From Texcoconibacillus texcoconensis (GTDB taxonomy: Bacteria; Bacillota; Bacilli; Bacillales; Salisediminibacteriaceae): DNA of 64,000 bases. Both the position numbers and the translations under genes were made by a program. Below the pieces are notes generated by a model that did not search any database, had not been told where the DNA came from, and worked only from the letters and a program-made list of their open reading frames with translations. Each line of letters opens with the position of its first letter. Within the stretch, counting starts at the first letter, position 1. Below are positions 53,415-62,947 of this stretch, piece after piece. The DNA lies in NCBI RefSeq assembly GCF_014202575.1, contig NZ_JACHHB010000006.1, positions 169,279-233,278 on the forward strand, in the 5' to 3' direction.

Positions 53415-54626
53415 TTGGAAAGAAAACCGAGGATTGTCATTCTAGGCGCAGGTTATGGAGGTATGGTGACAGCTTCAAGATTACAGAAAGCAAATGCTCA
53501 CCGCAACGCGGAAATAACACTCGTTAACAAACATAATTATCATTATCAAACAACTTGGCTTCACGAACCGGCTGCGGGAACTTTGCACCATGATCGAACA
53601 CGAATGCTTATTGATAGTGTGATCGATACAAACAAAATTAATTTCATTAAAGATGATGTAACTTCAATCGATCGTGAGCAAAAAAAGGTTCAATTAGCAA
53701 ATCGTGAGTTAGAGTATGATTACTTAGTTATTGGATTAGGATCGATCCCTGAAACTTTCGGTATCCCGGGTGTGTACGAGCATGCCTTTAGTATTCGAAG
53801 TGTGAACTCTGTTCGTCTGATCCGTGAACATATTGAATACATGTTTGCTAATTATAATAATGAAGAAGAAAAAACAGAAGATTACTTAACTTTTGTTGTT
53901 GCAGGAGCAGGTTTTACTGGTATGGAGTTTCTTGGTGAATTAACTGAACGCATTCCAGCGTTGTGCCAAGAATATGATATCGACCGTGAAAAAGTAAAGG
54001 TCTATAGTATTGAAGCGGCTCCTACAGCACTTCCTGGTTTTGATGATGAACTTGTAGAATACGGCGTCAGCTTATTAGAAAGTCGTGGTGTCGAATTTAA
54101 AATTAGCACACCGATTAAAGAGGTTCGAGAAGATGGTGTCTTACTTGATAATGGTGAAGAGATCAAGTCACAAACTGTCGTTTGGACGACAGGTGTGCGA
54201 GGTAATCCGATTGTTGAGGAAGCAGGATTTGAAACGATGCGCGGCCGTGTGAAAGTAGAAGACGACCTGCGTGCTCCTGGGCATGATGACGTGTTTATTA
54301 TTGGTGATTGTGCTTTAATCATTAATGAAGAAACAAATCGTCCTTACCCACCAACTGCACAAATTGCGATCCAACAAGCAAATGTCTTAGCGGAAAACCT
54401 TCAAGCGATCCTGTCAGGTAAAGATGAATTAAAATCATTAGAACCTGACATTAAGGGGACAGTTGCTTCATTAGGAGGTAAAGAAGCCATTGGGGTTGTT
54501 GGATCGAAAAAACTTTTCGGAACACAAGCATCTGCAATGAAAAAAGTCATTGATAACCGTTACCTTTATATTTTAGGTGGCGTTCCGCTTGTATTTAAGA
54601 AAGGGAAGTTAAACTTCTTTAGTTAA
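53415..54626 (+). CDS. yumB: type II NADH:quinone oxidoreductase (YumB)
   Basis: A 403-residue membrane-associated flavoprotein that passes electrons from NADH to menaquinone without pumping. FAD-binding [18 protein letters not shown] is at the N-terminus, NAD-binding [17 protein letters not shown] near 160 and [30 protein letters not shown] near 295. The C-terminal amphipathic part is typical of NDH-2. The TTG at 53415 (GGAG 8 nt upstream) gives the expected N-terminus; a GTG at 53406 is the alternative. Terminator follows. Confidence 0.9.
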   Translation: MERKPRIVILGAGYGGMVTASRLQKANAHRNAEITLVNKHNYHYQTTWLHEPAAGTLHHDRTRMLIDSVIDTNKINFIKDDVTSIDREQKKVQLANRELEYDYLVIGLGSIPETFGIPGVYEHAFSIRSVNSVRLIREHIEYMFANYNNEEEKTEDYLTFVVAGAGFTGMEFLGELTERIPALCQEYDIDREKVKVYSIEAAPTALPGFDDELVEYGVSLLESRGVEFKISTPIKEVREDGVLLDNGEEIKSQTVVWTTGVRGNPIVEEAGFETMRGRVKVEDDLRAPGHDDVFIIGDCALIINEETNRPYPPTAQIAIQQANVLAENLQAILSGKDELKSLEPDIKGTVASLGGKEAIGVVGSKKLFGTQASAMKKVIDNRYLYILGGVPLVFKKGKLNFFS

Positions 54627-54651
54627 TAATTCGCCGTATAACGAATGGACG

Positions 54652-54699
54652 AAAGGTCTTTCTCTTCGAATGGATTTCAAAGGGAAGGGCCTTTTTTTT
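54652..54699 (+). terminator. terminator of yumB
   Basis: AAAGGTCTTTCTCTT pairs with AAGGGAAGGGCCTTT (several G-U), followed by a run of T. Confidence 0.8.
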
Positions 54700-54780
54700 A
54701 ATATCAGTATTCATACAAACAGAAATCAATCGCTAATCATATTATGGAGGGAAAGGGTATGCTTAGAGGAGGGAGTGTGC

Positions 54781-54906
54781 ATGAAACCTAAAACTCGGAT
54801 GATAGCGAGCACGATCTTCTTCATTGGGTCTATATTGTTCTTCACCGGCTCAGCGATGGTATTGTTTGGCGACTACAATAACTTTGTAAATGGTGATAAT
54901 GAATAA
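54781..54906 (+). CDS. tiny single-span membrane protein 1
   Basis: A 41-residue protein with a basic N-terminus (MKPKTR) and one hydrophobic span holding FFIGSILFFTGSAMVLFG, then an acidic N/D tail. A strong ribosome site, GAGGAGGGAG, lies 6-7 nt before the ATG. It resembles the tiny protein at 55039 (FIG-x-LFF-x2-G-x4-L pattern in both), so the two look like tandem paralogues. No family is recognised. It has its own start within a frame open from 54670. Confidence 0.6.
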   Translation: MKPKTRMIASTIFFIGSILFFTGSAMVLFGDYNNFVNGDNE

Positions 54907-55038
54907 ATGAGAATTAAGAGTTAGGGTAACGACTTTTGTCTCTCTAGCTAAACAGATGGTGATTAATAAGAATAAAAAAGTCAAAAAGAGAAACAAGGCA
55001 TATAATAAAGAAAAAAATGTGTGTTAGAGGGGGGAGGA

Positions 55039-55173
55039 ATGATGCATAATCAGGATCATGAATTGATGGGGACTGTGTCGCTTTTCATTGGAACACTATT
55101 TTTTCTAGTGGGGATATCATTATTATTGAAAGCACATTTAGACAAAAGGGACCAACCTTCTAATTACCTTTAG
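55039..55173 (+). CDS. tiny single-span membrane protein 2
   Basis: A 44-residue protein, too short for most gene callers. It has a polar N-terminus (MMHNQDHELMG), one span containing SLFIGTLFFLVGISLLL and a charged tail (AHLDKRDQPSNYL). AGAGGGGGGAGG precedes two adjacent ATGs; the second may be the true start. It shares its span pattern with the protein at 54781. Function unknown; it could be a small envelope-stress or complex-accessory protein. Confidence 0.55.
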   Translation: MMHNQDHELMGTVSLFIGTLFFLVGISLLLKAHLDKRDQPSNYL

Positions 55174-55287
55174 AGCGAAGCGATTCAAAAGGTGAAAAAT
55201 ACTGTAATGACGATGTTAGTGTTGATTAATTGACGGATGCGCTCCTATTGAGTAAACTTGAGTTTGATTTCATAGGAGGTGTCCGTC

Positions 55288-55617
55288 GTGTTATCGATTC
55301 CTCAATTATTGATATCCATTTTACTTTTCATCGTTTTATTCTTCGGTATTGGTTTTATCCTTAATATGTTATTACGTGCCACGTGGGTGATGGCGTTTTT
55401 ATATCCTGTGGTAGTAATTGGAATTATTTCCTCAACTAATGATATTAGTATGTGGTCGTACGTATTTTCGCCTTTCCAGTCTTTTCCGGTACTTTGGGGA
55501 GTGGTAGTCAATTTGAAAACTGCTGATATCATCATATTGTCTTCAGGCCTTGTTGGGGCGATTTTGTCCGGGATTACAATCAAAATGCTTCGAAACCGTG
55601 GATATCAAATGTTTTAA
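55288..55617 (+). CDS. yuiB: YuiB-like membrane protein
   Basis: A 109-residue protein with three hydrophobic segments (LLISILLFIVLFFGIGFILNMLL..., WVMAFLYPVVVIGII, and a last one ending the protein). Length, sequence and location match B. subtilis YuiB, a protein of unknown function. The start is a GTG at 55288, 8 nt after AGGAGG; the GTG at 55279 overlaps that site. Confidence 0.8.
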   Translation: MLSIPQLLISILLFIVLFFGIGFILNMLLRATWVMAFLYPVVVIGIISSTNDISMWSYVFSPFQSFPVLWGVVVNLKTADIIILSSGLVGAILSGITIKMLRNRGYQMF

Positions 55618-55628
55618 AATAAGCGCAT

Positions 55629-55664
55629 AGAAGAAGCCACCGTGATTTTGGTGGCTTCTTCTAT
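55629..55664 (+). terminator. terminator of yuiB
   Basis: AGAAGAAGCCACC and GGTGGCTTCTTCT form a 13-bp stem around GTGATTTT. Confidence 0.85.
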
Positions 55665-55777
55665 TACACAATTACATTGACCGATGTATACAAACTGCCG
55701 TTTGAAAATATCACACTTTTCTTTTGTATAACGCTCCTTTTATTTGGCAATCATGCTAGATGAGAGGAGTGAAGAAA

Positions 55778-56491
55778 GTGAAAGTGCTAAAAATGTGTTG
55801 TGAAAAACTGACGCTTGTTGCGCTAGTATTTGCAGCGATATTCTCAACATTCGCAGGTTTATCAAATGTGAGCGCAAAACAAATGACGACGTTAATAAAT
55901 GCGGAAACTTGGGTAGAGAAACCTGAGGTGGTGCAAGAAGCGCAATCTTTAAAGAAAAAGGACACAAACTTAAATAAAAGAGAAATTCCAGAAGGTTGGA
56001 GAGATCAAAAAGTATTGTCGCATACTGTTGTTAGACAAGGACCAGTCTCGTTAGAAGAAGCGAAAAATTGGGATGAATACCCTTCAACAACAGTTGTAGC
56101 GACTGGATATACTGCAGGGGTCGAATCCACAGGGAAAACAGAGGGTGACCCATTGTATGGTATCACTTTTTCTGGTGTAGAAGTTAAGCGTGACTTATAT
56201 TCTACAATCGCAGCTGATACGGATGTTTTTCCTATAGGAACGATCATGTTCATACCAGGATATGGATATGGTGTTGTTGCAGATACAGGTTCAGCTATTC
56301 AAGGAAATAAAATTGACCTTTATTACGAGACTGTTGAAGATGTCTTTGACAAATGGGGTAAACAAGAAGTTGAAGTGTTTGTAGTAGAAGAAGGAGACGG
56401 TCATTTAACAGACGAACATATTTATGAACTAAATGAGGATGAAGCGATGCAAGTATTCCGTGATGAGAAATATTATGCAGGCGCATCATAA
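55778..56491 (+). CDS. yuiC: 3D domain protein (YuiC-like), probable muralytic enzyme
   Basis: A 237-residue secreted protein with a signal peptide (to about residue 36, ending VSAKQ), a spacer and a C-terminal 3D domain. The three aspartates are seen in [13 protein letters not shown] near 158, [18 protein letters not shown] near 190. The fold is like lytic transglycosylase MltA; B. subtilis YuiC belongs to the stationary-phase survival Sps group, which trims peptidoglycan. The GTG at 55778 fits the ribosome site GAGAGGAG. Confidence 0.85.
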   Translation: MKVLKMCCEKLTLVALVFAAIFSTFAGLSNVSAKQMTTLINAETWVEKPEVVQEAQSLKKKDTNLNKREIPEGWRDQKVLSHTVVRQGPVSLEEAKNWDEYPSTTVVATGYTAGVESTGKTEGDPLYGITFSGVEVKRDLYSTIAADTDVFPIGTIMFIPGYGYGVVADTGSAIQGNKIDLYYETVEDVFDKWGKQEVEVFVVEEGDGHLTDEHIYELNEDEAMQVFRDEKYYAGAS

Positions 56492-56502
56492 TGCTTCATT
56501 AA

Positions 56503-56566
56503 TAAAATCCGATGCTACAGGAAAAATGAGTAGAATCATTTTTTTACCTGGAGCATCGGATTTTTA
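56503..56566. terminator. bidirectional terminator yuiC/yuiD
   Basis: AAAATCCGATGCT and AGCATCGGATTTT form a 13-bp outer stem; an inner part also pairs. Located between convergent genes. Confidence 0.88.
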
Positions 56567-56569
56567 CGT

Positions 56570-57043
56570 TTAGAAAACGGTATGAAGGATAAGTGCGATA
56601 ATTATTCCTAGTAGGCCACCAAAAAAAACTTCAATTGGTTCGTGACCGAGTAACTCCTTTAATTCTTGACGCTTTTCTTGCTCTTTTTTTTCAGGCCAGT
56701 TTTTGGCTTCTTTAACAATTTTATTAAAGTCTTCAACTAATCTGTTGATAACAGTGGCTTGTTCTCCTGCGTGTCTTCTAACTCCTGAAGCATCAAACAT
56801 AACGATGACGCCGAAAATAGCTGCAATCGCAAAATAAGGCGTTTCAAAACCTTGTTCTAGTCCGATTGCCGTTGCTAAAGCTGTTACAGCACCAGAATGT
56901 GAGCTGGGCATTCCGCCAGTACTTGTTAACAGCGACCAGTCAAACCTTTTTGTTGCGAAGAAGTGAAGAGGAATTTTAATGAACTGGGCAAGGCCTATTG
57001 AAATCAATGCTGCCCACAGCGGGAAATTGGAGAAAATATCCAT
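56570..57043 (-). CDS. yuiD: divergent PAP2-family membrane protein (YuiD)
   Basis: A 157-residue membrane protein of the divergent PAP2 group: TSTGGMPSSHSGAVTALATAIG near 42 (PSSH is the phosphatase-like motif) and MFDASGVRRHAGEQATVIN near 82, with LLGHEPIEVFFGGLLGIIIALILH at the C-terminus. The family has phosphatase-like residues but no assigned substrate. It has about four hydrophobic segments. Confidence 0.88.
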   Translation of the reverse strand: MDIFSNFPLWAALISIGLAQFIKIPLHFFATKRFDWSLLTSTGGMPSSHSGAVTALATAIGLEQGFETPYFAIAAIFGVIVMFDASGVRRHAGEQATVINRLVEDFNKIVKEAKNWPEKKEQEKRQELKELLGHEPIEVFFGGLLGIIIALILHTVF

Positions 57044-57572
57044 TTACTATCGAAACCTTTCTAGTTGATTAGTCATTATTTTATCTAAGGATTATTATTC
57101 AATAATGGTAAATGTTTTGCTATATCGTTGATAACAAATGTTTAGGTACTAGTTAGTACTTGGTAAGTGGAGTAGTTCGTATACCCAAATGGATACAGAG
57201 TTTATCTATTATAACATATAAACTGGATTTTCTATCAACAAAGAGGGTGTGTCGTTTTGTAATTTTACGAATTTTATTTATAAAACAGGAAGCATAAACG
57301 ACTGATAGGAAGAATTAACAAGGAATTGTACATCTTTTCCTAACGATCTGTATTGACTACAATATACAGGAATACAATGTAATATTTGTAAATATAGATA
57401 TATTGTGACAGGTTTAAAAATGCACTATCATTTAGAAAGTTACTACAATAACTCGATTCAGTAGAAGCGCTATACCGTCGCGTATTGTTCCAATGGTTTA
57501 AATTTAATAATGAAAACCGATTAAAAACACATGAAAAGTTGGTTTGTGCAGTAACAGACTGGAGGAAAAATA
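57044..57572. other. long A/T-rich gap before the TRAP operon
   Basis: 529 bp with no convincing gene (the frame from 57485 lacks a ribosome site and overlaps the next gene). It holds a promoter candidate at 57403 and, around 57350-57384, TGTATTGACT...GGAATACAATG with inverted TGTATT/AATACA halves that could be an operator. Nothing else was recognised. Confidence 0.4.
57403..57431 (+). promoter_or_regulatory. possible promoter of the TRAP transporter operon
   Basis: TTGTGA, 17-nt spacer, TATCAT, about 140 nt before dctQ. Confidence 0.4.
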
Positions 57573-58100
57573 GTGAGCGTATTAAAAAAACTGGATCAAT
57601 GGTTACATACTTTAGAAAAATGGATTTTAAGTTGGTCCATTTTAATTATTTCATTTATAATCATCGGCAATGTACTTAGTCGTGAATTGACAGGGTCTAG
57701 TTGGCAAGGGACATTTGAAATTAGTCGTCTAGCGCTAATCATTGTAACCTTCTTTGGGATCAGTTATGCAGCGAGAAAAGGTCGTCACATTACGATGTCG
57801 GCATTATTTGACCTCGCTCCTAAAAAAGTAAAGAAAGTTTTAGCGATATCGAATCCAATCATTACAGCGATTATTTTATTTATTCTCGCTTACTACGCTT
57901 ACGATTACATGATGTGGGTTTATGACATGGGAAGAACGACATCACAATTGCAATTTCCATTTTGGATTATGGTTTTATTTGTTCCTATAGGACTTGCGTT
58001 AGGTGGTATTCAATTTTTGCGAAATGCTTGGGTTAATATTGTAAACGAAGAAGTTTACCTAGCTGAAGATAAAAAGGATTACGAAAATCAAGAGACATAA
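57573..58100 (+). CDS. TRAP transporter small permease (DctQ type)
   Basis: A 175-residue membrane protein with four hydrophobic segments. TRAP small-subunit blocks are seen: NVLSRELTGSSWQGTFEISRLALI, ISYAARKGRHITMSALFDLAP and LFVPIGLALGGIQFLRNAW. The start is a GTG at 57573 with GGAGG 8 nt upstream. It works with the large subunit and the binding lipoprotein downstream; gene order here is Q-M-P rather than the common P-Q-M. Confidence 0.9.
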   Translation: MSVLKKLDQWLHTLEKWILSWSILIISFIIIGNVLSRELTGSSWQGTFEISRLALIIVTFFGISYAARKGRHITMSALFDLAPKKVKKVLAISNPIITAIILFILAYYAYDYMMWVYDMGRTTSQLQFPFWIMVLFVPIGLALGGIQFLRNAWVNIVNEEVYLAEDKKDYENQET

Positions 58101-58124
58101 TTCAAACTAAGCGAGGAATCAAAC

Positions 58125-59396
58125 ATGCTTTGGACACTCTTTGGCGTTATGTTTGTGTTTTTATTTTTAGGATTTCCGATGATGATTCCTTTAATTCTTG
58201 GACCATTAATTTTGATATGGTTTTTTATGGATACCAACCCCATGCTGATGGCTCAACAGTTTATTGAAGGCATTTCATCAACGACATTATTAGCGGTTCC
58301 TTTATTTATTTTTGCGGCAGATATTATGTCAACAGGAAAAACATCGAAACGTTTACTGGATTTCGTCGGAGCATTTGTATCTCACGTAAGGGGTGGGTAT
58401 GCAATCACAACCGCTGCAGCATGTACGCTTTTTGGTTCGATTTCAGGTTCTACACAGGCAACGGTGGTTGCAATTGGGAAACCGATGAGAGAACGCTTGT
58501 TAAGAGTCGGTTATAAAGATTCAAGTGCAATTGCTTTAATTATTAATTCAAGTGACGTGGCTCTTTTGATTCCGCCGAGTATCGGGATGATTATTTACGC
58601 ATTGGTTACAGGTGAATCAGTTGGTGACTTGTTCGTTGCTGGTATTGGGCCAGGTATTCTTATCTTTCTATTTTTCGCAGTTTATGCAGTGATCCACGCT
58701 AAAATATACGATATACCGTTAGGCGAAAAAATGAAATGGAAAGAGCGAGGGAGAGTAACTTTAAAGGCGTTATTCCCACTTGGTTTCCCAGTAATTATTG
58801 TAGGTGGGATTTATTCAGGTCATTTTACGCCAACAGAAGCAGCTGGTATTTCAGTTTTTTATGCACTCATTTTAGAGTTGCTTGTTTTTCGTTCGATTCA
58901 TATTAAACAACTGCCAGATACGGCTCTTTCTACAGGGGTTGTAACCTCAGCGGTGTTTGTACTTGTCGCTTTTGGTCAGGCATTTTCATGGGTCATTTCA
59001 TTTGCGAATATTCCACAAATGTTAACGGATGCTGTCCTCGGTACAGATCCTTCAGCATTGTATGTGTTAATGATCGTTGCACTTTTTTTCTTTGTTGGGT
59101 GTATGTTTGTCGATCCGATCGTTGTTATTTTAATTTTAACACCGATTTTCTATCCTGTTGCAATGCAAGCAGGGGTAGACCCAATACACTTAGGGGTTGT
59201 TATTACCTATCAAGCAGCACTAGGTTCAGCGACACCGCCCTTTGGAGTGGATATTTTCACCGCGAGTGCTGTATTTAACCGCTCGTATTTAGATGTTATT
59301 CGAGGCACTCCCCCTTATATAGCCATGCTACTTATTATCGGTGTACTTGTCATTTTGTTTGAAGAAATTTCTCTCTTCCTTATCAATATCTTTTAA
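58125..59396 (+). CDS. TRAP transporter large permease (DctM type)
   Basis: A 423-residue permease with about 12 hydrophobic segments. It has FAADIMSTGKTSKRLLDFVGAFVSHVRGG near 65, SISGSTQATVVAIGKPM near 110, NSSDVALLIPPSIGMI near 145, GGIYSGHFTPTEAAGISV near 225 and GSATPPFGVDIFTA near 365, all characteristic of DctM. Transport uses a sodium gradient. Middle gene of the operon, 24 nt after dctQ. Confidence 0.93.
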   Translation: MLWTLFGVMFVFLFLGFPMMIPLILGPLILIWFFMDTNPMLMAQQFIEGISSTTLLAVPLFIFAADIMSTGKTSKRLLDFVGAFVSHVRGGYAITTAAACTLFGSISGSTQATVVAIGKPMRERLLRVGYKDSSAIALIINSSDVALLIPPSIGMIIYALVTGESVGDLFVAGIGPGILIFLFFAVYAVIHAKIYDIPLGEKMKWKERGRVTLKALFPLGFPVIIVGGIYSGHFTPTEAAGISVFYALILELLVFRSIHIKQLPDTALSTGVVTSAVFVLVAFGQAFSWVISFANIPQMLTDAVLGTDPSALYVLMIVALFFFVGCMFVDPIVVILILTPIFYPVAMQAGVDPIHLGVVITYQAALGSATPPFGVDIFTASAVFNRSYLDVIRGTPPYIAMLLIIGVLVILFEEISLFLINIF

Positions 59397-59465
59397 TGGA
59401 TTGTTTGATAAGGAAGATGGATGTTTCATATAAAAATATAAAAACATTTTGGAGGGGTCAAAACG

Positions 59466-60551
59466 ATGTTAAAACGTAAAAAGTTACTTACAGGAACAGT
59501 TTTATCATTAAGTGTTGCACTAGCGGCGTGTGGGGATGAACAAGCGGGAACGGATACAAACGGAGATGATGCTGATAATGGAGACGGTGGCGTTGAAGCG
59601 CAACAGTGGGATTTTGTCACTGAAGAATATGAAGGTCAAGTTCAATATGAGTATGCTCAGGAATTTGCAGATATTATGTATGAAAAATCCGATGGTCAAA
59701 TAGAGGTTACACCGCGAGAATTTGGTGCATTAGGAAGTGAAGTGGACCAAGTTGAATTATTACAACAAGGGGAAGTAGAATTAGCAATTACATCTCCAGG
59801 TTTTACAGGGACAACTGTTCATGAAGGGCAAGTGTTCGCATTACAATTCCTTTTCCCGGATGACCAAGATTTAACGCAACAAGTTCTAAATGGAAGTGAA
59901 GCATTAAATGATCAATTAACAGGTTTATTTGAAGAGGTGAATATTACGCCGCTTTCATACTGGACAGAAGGTTTTATGCAATGGACAGGAAGTGAACCAC
60001 TAAGAACGCCAGATGACTTTGATGGCTTTCAAATGCGCACACAACAATCGCAGTTGATTGGTGAATCTTATAAAGCTTATGGAGCTGAGCCGACACCGCT
60101 TAGTTGGGGTGAATTGTACACAGCTTTACAACAAGGTACTGTAGATGGTCAAGAAAACCCGATATTTTTTATTGAAGATGCAAATTTCCACGAAGTACAA
60201 GATCATATGACTGTTTCTAATCACAATTCTTACGTTGCCATGACAACAATGAATACAGAATTCTATAACAATCTTGATGATGAAGTACGTGAAATGGTAG
60301 AAGAAACAATTGAAGAAATGAGACCAATCGCTTTTGAAATACAGGAAGAAATGAATGAAGAGTTATTAACAGAGATTAAAGAAAATGAAGAGCATCCAAC
60401 TGAGGTTTATGAACTTTCTGAAGAAGAACGTGAAGCATTCCGTGAATTAGCGATACCAGTGCGCGATAGCTACCGTGGTATTAGTGAAGAAGCGGAACAG
60501 ATTCTAGATACATTAGAAGAAGAAATTGAAGAGACTGTAGAAAATAATTGA
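59466..60551 (+). CDS. TRAP transporter substrate-binding lipoprotein (DctP type)
   Basis: A 361-residue lipoprotein with lipobox LAAC (Cys22), then a very acidic linker of ~25 residues and a DctP domain. The carboxylate-binding Arg is in FQMRTQQSQLIGESYKAYGAEP near 180, followed by LYTALQQGTVDGQENPIFFI near 210. Substrate is an organic acid, not identifiable from sequence. Lipid anchoring of the binding protein is usual in Gram-positive TRAP systems. Terminator follows. Confidence 0.92.
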   Translation: MLKRKKLLTGTVLSLSVALAACGDEQAGTDTNGDDADNGDGGVEAQQWDFVTEEYEGQVQYEYAQEFADIMYEKSDGQIEVTPREFGALGSEVDQVELLQQGEVELAITSPGFTGTTVHEGQVFALQFLFPDDQDLTQQVLNGSEALNDQLTGLFEEVNITPLSYWTEGFMQWTGSEPLRTPDDFDGFQMRTQQSQLIGESYKAYGAEPTPLSWGELYTALQQGTVDGQENPIFFIEDANFHEVQDHMTVSNHNSYVAMTTMNTEFYNNLDDEVREMVEETIEEMRPIAFEIQEEMNEELLTEIKENEEHPTEVYELSEEEREAFRELAIPVRDSYRGISEEAEQILDTLEEEIEETVENN

Positions 60552-60563
60552 TCATAACAAGGG

Positions 60564-60597
60564 AAGAGGCTGACGTCATGTCGGTCTCTTTTTTTAT
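60564..60597 (+). terminator. terminator of the TRAP operon
   Basis: AGAGGCTGAC and GTCGGTCTCT (G-U pairs) around GTCAT, followed by TTTTTTT. Confidence 0.85.
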
Positions 60598-60768
60598 GAA
60601 AAATGATGTTGCAAAAAAGGAGTCAGTGGATGATTGAGACAGTGGAATTCATCAATATCGCAAAGTGCTCGCTTCCTGTTGACAGTTTGATTTCATAGTG
60701 TTAAAGTCTTTAAGGTATTAATGATTTAGCGATTTAGCAAACTAAAGTTACGAAGGACGTGAAAATAA

Positions 60769-62097
60769 ATGAATGCAGTTATCATTGCCGTTATTACTAT
60801 GCTTATACTAAGCTTATCGAAAGTTCACGTTGTACTCGCACTTCTCATTGGCGCACTTGTAGGTGGTCTTAGCGCTGGTATGGGTATAACTGAAGCGATC
60901 GACATATTTGCAGACGGACTAGGAGCAAATGCTGAGGTTGCATTAAGTTATGCGATGCTGGGTGCTTTTGCTGTAGCGATTAGCCGAACAGGTCTTCCAG
61001 ACTTGATGGTGAAAGCAGCTTTGAAAATCGTAGGTAAGAATGGGGAAACGAAACGAAAGTCACTATCTAAAGTATTTATTATACTCGTTGTACTGATTTT
61101 AGCGAGCTTTTCACAAAACGTGATCCCCGTCCACATCGCTATCGTACCAATACTCATTCCCCCGTTGTTAAAGGTATTTAATGAATTGTTCATTGACCGT
61201 CGGGCTATGGCGACCGTTCTTACTTTTGGATTAAAAGCACCGTATATTTTAATTCCAGCAGGGTTCGGGTTTATGTTTCACGAAATTGTTCAAGAGAGTA
61301 TGGCGGAAAGTGGATTGCCAATTGAGATGGATATGATTCCTATTGCGATGCTTTTACCGGTAGCGGGGATGGTGTTCGGTCTTGGGGTTGCCCTTTTTGT
61401 TACTTACCGAAAACCTAGAACTTATGAAAACAAGGAAATTACAGATGTAACAGAAAAAGATCAAAGTCATTTTTCATATGATTTGAAAAGTGTCACCTTT
61501 TCATTGATCGCTATTATTGCTGTACTTATTGCACAATTTGTTACTGGTTCAATGATTTTAAGTGCATTAATAGGTCTTATTATTTTATATGCGAGTCGTT
61601 CGCTTCATATAAGCCACTCTGAGGGGCTGATGAATGAAGGGATCAAAATGATGGCATTTATCGGTTTTGTTATGATTGCAGCTGGAGGTTTTGCAGCCGT
61701 TATTCAGGAAACAGGTCATGTAGAGCCACTTGTACAAACGGTTGTTGAATGGGTTGATGGGAGTCAAGCACTAGCAGCACTATTAATGTTAATTGTAGGC
61801 TTAATTATAACAATGGGAATTGGTTCATCGTTTTCAACTGTTCCTATTATCGCAACGCTATTTGTGCCACTTGCCGCTTCTCTTGGGTTTAGCCCAATGG
61901 CAACGATTGCCCTAATCGGCACAGCTTCAGCACTAGGGGATGCGGGGTCACCAGCATCGGATAGTACATTAGGGACGACATCAGGTTTGAATGCTGATGG
62001 ACAACACCATCACATTTGGGATACTTGTGTTCCTACATTTATTCACTTTAATATTCCACTTATCGCATTTGGTTGGTTAGCAGCAATGATTTTGTAA
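60769..62097 (+). CDS. yuiF: Na+/H+ antiporter-family transporter (YuiF-like)
   Basis: A 442-residue membrane protein with about 11 hydrophobic segments. MLGAFAVAISRTGLPDLMV near residue 65, FSQNVIPVHIAIVPILIPPLL near 120, IGSSFSTVPIIATLFVPLA near 350 and GDAGSPASDSTLGTTSGLNADGQHHH near 400 are blocks of the NhaC-related YuiF family. Such proteins are annotated as Na+/H+ antiporters or amino-acid transporters; the cargo is unproven. The ATG follows GAAGGACGTG. Confidence 0.85.
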   Translation: MNAVIIAVITMLILSLSKVHVVLALLIGALVGGLSAGMGITEAIDIFADGLGANAEVALSYAMLGAFAVAISRTGLPDLMVKAALKIVGKNGETKRKSLSKVFIILVVLILASFSQNVIPVHIAIVPILIPPLLKVFNELFIDRRAMATVLTFGLKAPYILIPAGFGFMFHEIVQESMAESGLPIEMDMIPIAMLLPVAGMVFGLGVALFVTYRKPRTYENKEITDVTEKDQSHFSYDLKSVTFSLIAIIAVLIAQFVTGSMILSALIGLIILYASRSLHISHSEGLMNEGIKMMAFIGFVMIAAGGFAAVIQETGHVEPLVQTVVEWVDGSQALAALLMLIVGLIITMGIGSSFSTVPIIATLFVPLAASLGFSPMATIALIGTASALGDAGSPASDSTLGTTSGLNADGQHHHIWDTCVPTFIHFNIPLIAFGWLAAMIL

Positions 62098-62124
62098 ATA
62101 AAACTTAAAAGATTCGAATAACAA

Positions 62125-62168
62125 ACAAGCCGCATGAAATTTCCTGAGAAATGACATGCGGCATTTTG
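62125..62168. terminator. terminator after yuiF
   Basis: GCCGCATG and CATGCGGC form the outer stem with an inner ATTTC/GAAAT pairing, flanked by A-rich and T-rich ends. Confidence 0.8.
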
Positions 62169-62291
62169 TTCGTAATAAGGGTAGTGTGTGGGTAAAGGTA
62201 CTTAATAGAGGACATAGGTTCCATTATGCCAATGGAAGAAAAGTATCCATTGTTTTGAATGTTGTTTTTGTTAGGTGAGCTTTTCTACAGT

Positions 62292-62891
62292 TTAAGTAGA
62301 AGTTTGCTTATGAGAGTATGTCGCTTTGTTTGATCTTTGGACTGCATAATAAATTCTAGGTAGTACAGATACAGAAGTTGCTGTGAGGATTGCATCTTTT
62401 ATTAATAATGGTAGCATCACACTCCAAGAAACGGCCAACCTCATGTCTTCTAGTCCTAAAACAAAAACTTGAAAGTAGTGGAAATAATGAACGCCAAGCA
62501 AATAATTAATGAGTAAAGCAACTGTTCCTGCAAGCGCAAATGTACGATAAGATGGGTTGTCTGATTTTTCGGTTATTTTCCCGGCCACAAATGCCATGAT
62601 TATAAAAGAAAGAATGAAACCAAATGTTGGGGAAGCTAAGGTCTGAAGTCCACCTGACATTTGTGCAAATATGGGTGGCCCCATTAAACCTAGTGCTGTA
62701 TAAACAATCATTGAAAGAGCGCCTAATCTACTACCTAGTAAAATTCCAGCTAGTGTAGCTATTAGAGTTTGTAAGGTTAGAGGAACAGTTCCGATTGTAA
62801 TCATTGATGTTACGTTGGCACCGATTGCCATCATTGCTGCAAAAAGTGCTACAAGTGTAATGTCGATTGGGCGCAAAGAAGTTTTTTGCAA
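62292..62891 (-). CDS. bioY: biotin transporter BioY
   Basis: A 199-residue integral membrane S-component for biotin uptake. Six hydrophobic segments are seen, with LVALFAAMMAIGANV at the N-terminus, TLQTLIATLAGILLGSRLGALSMIVYTALGLMGPP near 50 and GGLQTLASPTFGFILSF near 80 as family blocks. The TTG at 62891 lies 5-6 nt after GAGGTGA and gives the usual N-terminus; a GTG at 62900 overlaps that site. A BirA operator upstream indicates control by biotin. Confidence 0.93.
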   Translation of the reverse strand: MQKTSLRPIDITLVALFAAMMAIGANVTSMITIGTVPLTLQTLIATLAGILLGSRLGALSMIVYTALGLMGPPIFAQMSGGLQTLASPTFGFILSFIIMAFVAGKITEKSDNPSYRTFALAGTVALLINYLLGVHYFHYFQVFVLGLEDMRLAVSWSVMLPLLIKDAILTATSVSVLPRIYYAVQRSNKATYSHKQTST

Positions 62892-62947
62892 TTTGTTCAC
62901 CTCGTTATGTTTTTAGTTAACAATATCTTAATAAACAGCGGGTGGGG

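Noticed and set aside
53306..53527. 73-residue frame before yumB
   Set aside because: It overlaps the yumB start in another frame and has no ribosome site.
57485..57679. 64-residue frame overlapping dctQ
   Set aside because: It overlaps the start of dctQ in another frame, and no ribosome site precedes it.
62902..62925. Second BirA operator near AGTTAACAA upstream of bioY
   Set aside because: Only one half-site (GTTAACAA) is present at this spot.
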